Shown piece after piece: positions 59,858-64,000 of a DNA stretch of 64,000 nt. The notes beneath the pieces were generated by a model. It did not search any database. It was given only the letters and a program-made list of their open reading frames with translations, and was not told the DNA's origin. Within the stretch, counting starts at the first letter, position 1, and each line of letters begins with the position of its first letter. Both the position numbers and the translations under genes were made by a program. The stretch lies in NCBI GenBank assembly GCA_036674765.1, contig JARVKI010000080.1, forward strand, positions 62,001 to 126,000, written 5' to 3'. Origin of the DNA: Seiridium cupressi. Taxonomy: Eukaryota; Ascomycota; Sordariomycetes; Amphisphaeriales; Sporocadaceae.

Positions 59858-60935
59858 ATGAAGATATATCAAGACGAATAATTCCTCCTCTTCGACGATT
59901 CCATCACAGAGTACTCGAGCATGGATGAGAATGGCTTGACTCCGGCGTTGCAGAGAGGTTCGTTATCTAAGGCATCGTCCCTGAGAGATGCCTTGGCGAG
60001 TTGTCGTTGGCGCATGACTAATCACGGCCAATAGCATACATCAGGTGCTTGGACGTCGTCAACCGAGGTCTCGAGTATGTAGTCTTGCTCTCTTCATGTG
60101 CATGCGTGAGATCCCTATCTGATTATTCCCCTCGGCTGTAGTGGGTACAGTATACGTCAGGCGCTCGAAGTCCTACCTTATGTGATCCCAGATCCCGAGC
60201 GAGCCAAGGCTCGTATTCTCGTGAGTGGCGAGAATCCTTTAAATCCATTGTATCCTGCCACTGGCCATCAAGACCATCCTGTTCGGCGCCAACGACGCGA
60301 CCTCAGAAACCGCCAGCAATGATTCCTACGTCCCTCTCGGGCGATACACAGAGAACCTCAAGGCCATTCTGTCACATCCTATGATCGCTACTCAAGCATG
60401 CCGCGTGCTACTCATCACGCCGCCGCCGATCGACGAGCACCAGCATGAGATAAAGGACGCAAACGCCGGTCACCCCGGTCTCCCTCGCTTTTTGCATCTG
60501 GCAAAAGTCTACGCGGCTGCCTGTCTCCAAGTCGGAGAATCGATGGGCGTGCCTGTTCTCGACCTGTGGAGCTGCTTGATGAAGCGTGCGGGATGGCGCG
60601 GGGATGATGCTGTTCTCACCGGGCCGAAGAGTGAAGAGAGGAATGAAGTGCTCGGTCGGCTCTGGTCGGACGGTCAGTATTCTGTTTGGTCATTTCTCAA
60701 TCTTGTTTGCGGCTTACTCCTTACAGGTGTATATTTCGCGCCCGAGGGCTACCAGGTCTTCTATGATGCACTGATAGGGTTTCTGTCGAAGACGTGGCCT
60801 GAGCTCATGCCGCAGAACCTTCCTTACGTTTCCCCCACTTGCCACGAGTTCACTGGCGAGCTTGAAGCCAGAGATATATCGTATTGTAACAGATACACCG
60901 TGTTTCTTGGGTCTTGGGATGTTAGTTCTACTTAG
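59858..60935 (+). pseudogene. IAH1-like SGNH esterase with an in-frame TAA and altered GDS motif
   Basis: Exons 59858-59957, 60035-60074, 60142-60220, 60273-60672 and 60727-60935 sum to 828 nt (276 codons), every junction in phase. The family is isoamyl-acetate-hydrolysing esterase (SGNH/GDSL hydrolase): block I FLLFDDSITEYSS, LDVVNRGLDGYSIRQALEVL, block III ILTILFGANDAT, PLGRYTENLKAIL, VLLITPPPIDEHQHE, and block V DGVYFAPEGYQVFYDALIGF with the catalytic Asp/His region. Two faults are seen: codon 8 (59879-59881) is TAA where relatives have Gln (YDQF), and the block I Gly of GDS is Asp. A downstream Met (MDENGL) would omit the nucleophile Ser, so it gives no working enzyme. If the stop is real this is a young pseudogene. 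Confidence 0.65.
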
Positions 60936-61138
60936 CACACCTAGCTCTAAATGGAGAAGCCCAGACTTTGGTCTGGAGCTGGCAGTCTGTCATAATGAAA
61001 TCCACATCAGTTGCTCTGATGGCGTCCCACATCAGATTAACTCTCAATAAAACAAAAGCGCAATGCAAGGGTTGTCAATCTAGTTTAGATTCGAACTCCT
61101 CAGTATGTCGAAAATGGAAGAGCCACCCATAAACTACC

Positions 61139-62348
61139 CTACATGTGACCCGCGATATTCTTGGGTTGGTACGGCTCCTCGAGGTACTTGATCTCATCCT
61201 CAGTCAAACTCTTGCCTCTCACCTCGGCGGCTTCCTCGAGTCTTCCCAGGTTGCTGAAGCCCACGATGGGAATTGTTCCCTTCTGCAAAATCCAAGCCAA
61301 GGCTACGTGGCTCATCTTCCAGCCTTTCTTCTGCGCAAGTTCTTCGACCCTCTTGATGATAGTCTTGTCCGCCTCGCTGACCGCAGTGCCCATAGCGGTC
61401 GCTTTGGTAGACTCCTCTCGTACCGTTGCAGCGGATCCCAGCGGGCGTGCCAGCAGACCGCGGTACAGCGGCGACCAGGGGATCAGGCCCACGCCCGTCT
61501 CGGTGCAGTACTTGTTCATCTCGCGCTCTTCCTCGCGGTAGCAGAGCGAATAGTGATTCTGCATGCTGACAAACTTGGTCCAGTTGTGGGTCTCGGCCAC
61601 GGTCTGCAACTTGGCGAACTGATATGTCCACATGGATGATGCGCCTGTCATGATGCAATGGTTAGTTATCTATGCTTGAGTTCATTGTACCAGATTATGA
61701 CTCGATTTGGGAAAGCATTTACCAATATAGCGGACTTTTCCACTCTGTACTAGATCATGCAGGGCCTTCATCGTTTCCTCGACCGGGACAGTGGGATCAA
61801 AGCGATGAATTTGCAGCAAGTCGATATAGCTGGTTTGCAGCCTCTCCAGACTGGCATCAACGGCATTGAAGATTGCGGCTCTGGACAGGCCGCCCTGGTT
61901 TTGGTAGTCTTTGCTCTGTTTGATCTGCTCGGAGTACTTCATGTGCATGACGGCCGGTGTCTCGCCAACAGTTCCGAAGCACTTGGTGAGCAGCACCAGT
62001 TTGTGGCGAGGGATGTCATACTTCTTGATAGCATTTCCGATCATGGTCTCTGACACACCGTTTGAGTAGACGTTGGCGGTGTCCCAGGTATTCAGACCTT
62101 GATCGTAAGCACCCTTGAGGAGCTTATTGACTTCTTCATCATCATCCACCACCCACGGCTGCCAGTCCTTGTGGCCTACGTCGCGCTGTTGTCAGTGAAA
62201 GTTTTCGAAAGTGAGTGAAATGGGCCTCACCGAAGGACATGGCGCCGAGAATCGGAACAGACACTCGTAGTCCACATTTTCCTAGCTGTTTATACGACAC
62301 CTTGGTGGCATCGACACTCTCCTGTAAAGCCTTGGGTACTTCAGCCAT
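61139..62348 (-). CDS. Aldo-keto reductase
   Basis: Exons 62348-62231, 62175-61723 and 61644-61139 sum to 1077 nt, 358 residues, all in phase. An NADPH-dependent (beta/alpha)8-barrel oxidoreductase. The catalytic tetrad is visible: Asp and Tyr in [15 protein letters not shown], Lys in LVLLTKCFG, His in LLQIHRFDP. Cofactor-side motifs follow: [39 protein letters not shown] and [16 protein letters not shown]. The long-chain AKR form with [12 protein letters not shown] resembles yeast-type aryl-alcohol/YPL088W-like reductases; the physiological substrate cannot be told. Introns are 55 and 78 nt. It faces the esterase-like pseudogene tail to tail with 203 bp between. Intact. Confidence 0.92.
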
Positions 62349-63883
62349 GATCTCAATGTTTTCAATGATGACAGCGAGTTTCTGTGTATTGATTCAAGTC
62401 AATCTCTTGGAGGCTTCGTATCCATGTTTATATTCCCGCATCAAGGTATCGTCAATCGGACTTAAGGCTTTTGTCCGTGCTTGAGTAACTCGGCTGTGAC
62501 ACAGATTGCGGGGGTGGTGATGTCACCTTGCTTCAGCCATCACAGCACAATCGGCCCACGCGGCAGATCTAACACTTTAATTCAATATAAATCTACAGCG
62601 GAAGTTGTTGTGTGTGAATACATTGTGCGATATAGTCAATTATACGAGTATAAGCGCTTATATAAGTCGCTATATAACCAAGCGTAGTGCTTACACCGCC
62701 GAAAGCTAGTCCGCATAGGAGTAATATCTTTAAATGCACATAAATATGTCCATAATTTCAGTCCAAAAGGAATAAGTTCTTCTTGTCAAACAGTCGGGTA
62801 GTTGGAGATTAGCATTTGTGTTGTATTGTGCCTCGCTGCGATTGTGGAATAAAAGCTCACTACATAAACTTATAGCCAGCTGGCGAAGTAGGGGCTGGCA
62901 TTTGACACACTTCTTCACCATGCTCTCCATGTGTTGCAATGCCAGATTACCTCCATATATCGCAAATATTAGGTTAAATCTGGCGAGCCGTCACAGGACG
63001 GCCGTGCCGCTCTCAGATAAGATTTCGGAGCTTGCCATAAGCGCTTGTAGCACTTCGGCGATTAGTACAAACGCTTGGCATGGGTGATGAGAAATCAAGT
63101 CGGAACGGATTTACGAAATGAAGATCTCAGACTATCGCATTGCACGTTGCGTTCTATCTGGAACCGTAGCTGGAGTCTCTCTTCGACGTCTCCAGGGCTC
63201 GGAGCGGCAACAGAGGTATGACTTGTCACGGTTTCAGAGGGTCAACAGGCTGGAGCCGAAGGTCAACTCCGCACCACACATCTGAATACCTAAACCTCCT
63301 AGCTGGCAATGCTGGCGCGCCAATCCTGACATGGCTTGTTTGGATACGAGCCCAACCGTAAATCATAATAAATTTTTTTTTTCAAGAACCCTGGTCTAAA
63401 TATCAAATTTACGAGAATATTAATATGTTACGTAATTAACAATCGTTTCGGAATCAGATTATATTAAAAGCTTTAGATATACCGCTAACATCTTGGAAGA
63501 TATCGGGTTTGTTAAAAAGCTTAGCCAAGCACACCTGCGTGAGGTCTTTCACTCCGATCTCCTACCTACGATTAGCGTTGTATAATGTAGTCGTTAAATC
63601 ACTTAACCACTTGCTTAAGAGCTTATCGCCGTATCGTCTATGGGGATATGTGAGCGTGGCAAGGGCTGCCATATCCTGTGAGGCCAAGGACAACCAATAG
63701 AGGCTCTTATTATGCTATTTTGATTGGTTATAGCGCTCAGCCACCGTTTAATGGCGAGGCACACTGAGGCAGCCTCGCCTAAGAATTTCCCCTCATTTAC
63801 ATCAGTTGGGCTTCCTTTGGATTCATTAAGACACAAACACACTGCTCGAAATCTCAAGTGCCAGCGTATGGGTATCAGACGGC
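62349..63883. other. Intergenic with AT-rich block
   Basis: Upstream of the reductase (-) and of the partial STAND-type gene (+). An AT-rich block lies at about 63360-63480. A 14-bp perfect palindrome (TATAAGCGCTTATA) sits at 62649-62662. No convincing gene. Confidence 0.45.
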
Positions 63884-64000
63884 ATGGAGTTTGCAGCAAC
63901 CTTTGGCAGTCTTGGAGACATTATCGCAGTCTGCCAACTGACCATACAGCTAAGCCGTGCTTTGGGTATTGGGACGGCTCAGGCTTCGGCTAGTGCTAAG
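63884..64000 (+). CDS. STAND/NLR-type fungal N-terminal domain, partial (runs off window)
   Basis: ATG at 63884 opens a frame of exactly 39 codons to the window edge: MEFAATFGSLGDIIAVCQLT, then IQLSRALG. The pattern M-x-F-x-x-T-F/I-G-S-x-G-D-I-I-x-V-x-x-L, then a short amphipathic helix ending in RAL, is the usual start of the 'fungal N-terminal domain' found before NACHT, ankyrin or other modules in Pezizomycotina NLR-like and related proteins. What follows cannot be seen. An overlapping frame starting near 63724 is weaker. Such genes often lie in variable, AT-rich neighbourhoods, which fits the preceding block, but that is circumstantial. Confidence 0.55.
   Translation, partial: MEFAATFGSLGDIIAVCQLTIQLSRALGIGTAQASASAK

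Noticed and set aside
13393..62348. UAG reassigned as a sense codon, to explain the two in-frame TAGs
   Set aside because: TAG is used as the ordinary terminator of the GTPBP1-like and Myb genes in the same window.
1..64000. CRISPR arrays, bacterial operons, intact transposons
   Set aside because: No regularly spaced repeats of that kind, no transposase or reverse transcriptase motifs, and gene structure is plainly eukaryotic.

Overview
The window reads as nuclear DNA of a filamentous ascomycete (Pezizomycotina). Most genes carry short introns (about 46-75 nt, GT...AG, with CTNAC/TACTAAT-type branch sites). The gene set (Fur-type NCS1 permease, cytochrome P450, GTPBP1-like GTPase, GRDP/DUF1399 protein, PRP8, an NLR-type fungal N-terminal domain) is typical of that group. 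Coding density is low, with gene-free stretches of up to 7.8 kb. The species cannot be named from the sequence alone.

Layout: 1-399 (-) is a partial mitochondrial-type protein. 1161-3452 (-) is a nine-exon NCS1 permease. 7178-7901 (+) is a C2H2-type protein. 8915-11387 (-) is a seven-exon GRDP protein. 12172-12260 (+) is an intron-containing tRNA-Arg(TCG). 13393-15448 (+) is a GTPBP1-like GTPase. 17557-19415 (+) is a P450, convergent with a frameshifted 2OG-Fe(II) oxygenase at 19598-21638 (-). 22136-22753 (-) is a small gene broken by an in-frame TAG. 23621-25553 (-) is an alpha/beta-hydrolase fused to a dual-specificity phosphatase. 27128-27889 (+) is an NDUFAF3-like complex I assembly factor. 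RPL34 (28540-29324, -) and PRP8 (29984-37111, +) are divergent housekeeping genes sharing a 0.66-kb promoter. 44914-45772 (+) is a Myb/SANT regulator behind a 7.8-kb gene-free region. 49966-51378 (-) is a ketopantoate-reductase family enzyme. 52872-53615 (+) is an orphan nuclear-type protein behind a degenerate minisatellite. 54889-55791 (-) is a Mpv17/PXMP2-type membrane protein. 57555-59166 (+) is a Cys-motif protein with an in-frame TAG. 59858-60935 (+) is an IAH1-like SGNH esterase with an in-frame TAA. 61139-62348 (-) is an aldo-keto reductase. 63884 onward (+) is the start of a STAND/NLR-type protein that runs off the window.

I see no biosynthetic backbone gene, CRISPR array or intact transposon. 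The genes do not form one pathway. The feature that stands out is several otherwise well-preserved genes broken by only one or two lesions: three by a single nonsense codon (each one C-to-T change from a Gln codon) and one by a +1 frameshift, beside fully intact housekeeping genes. Other points worth a look are the hydrolase-phosphatase fusion, a 328-nt RPL34 intron holding a long hairpin, a GC-AG intron in the permease and a minisatellite at 52.2-52.8 kb. Exon models were built by hand. Where total exon length divides by three with conserved residues restored at every junction, I treat the model as reliable.
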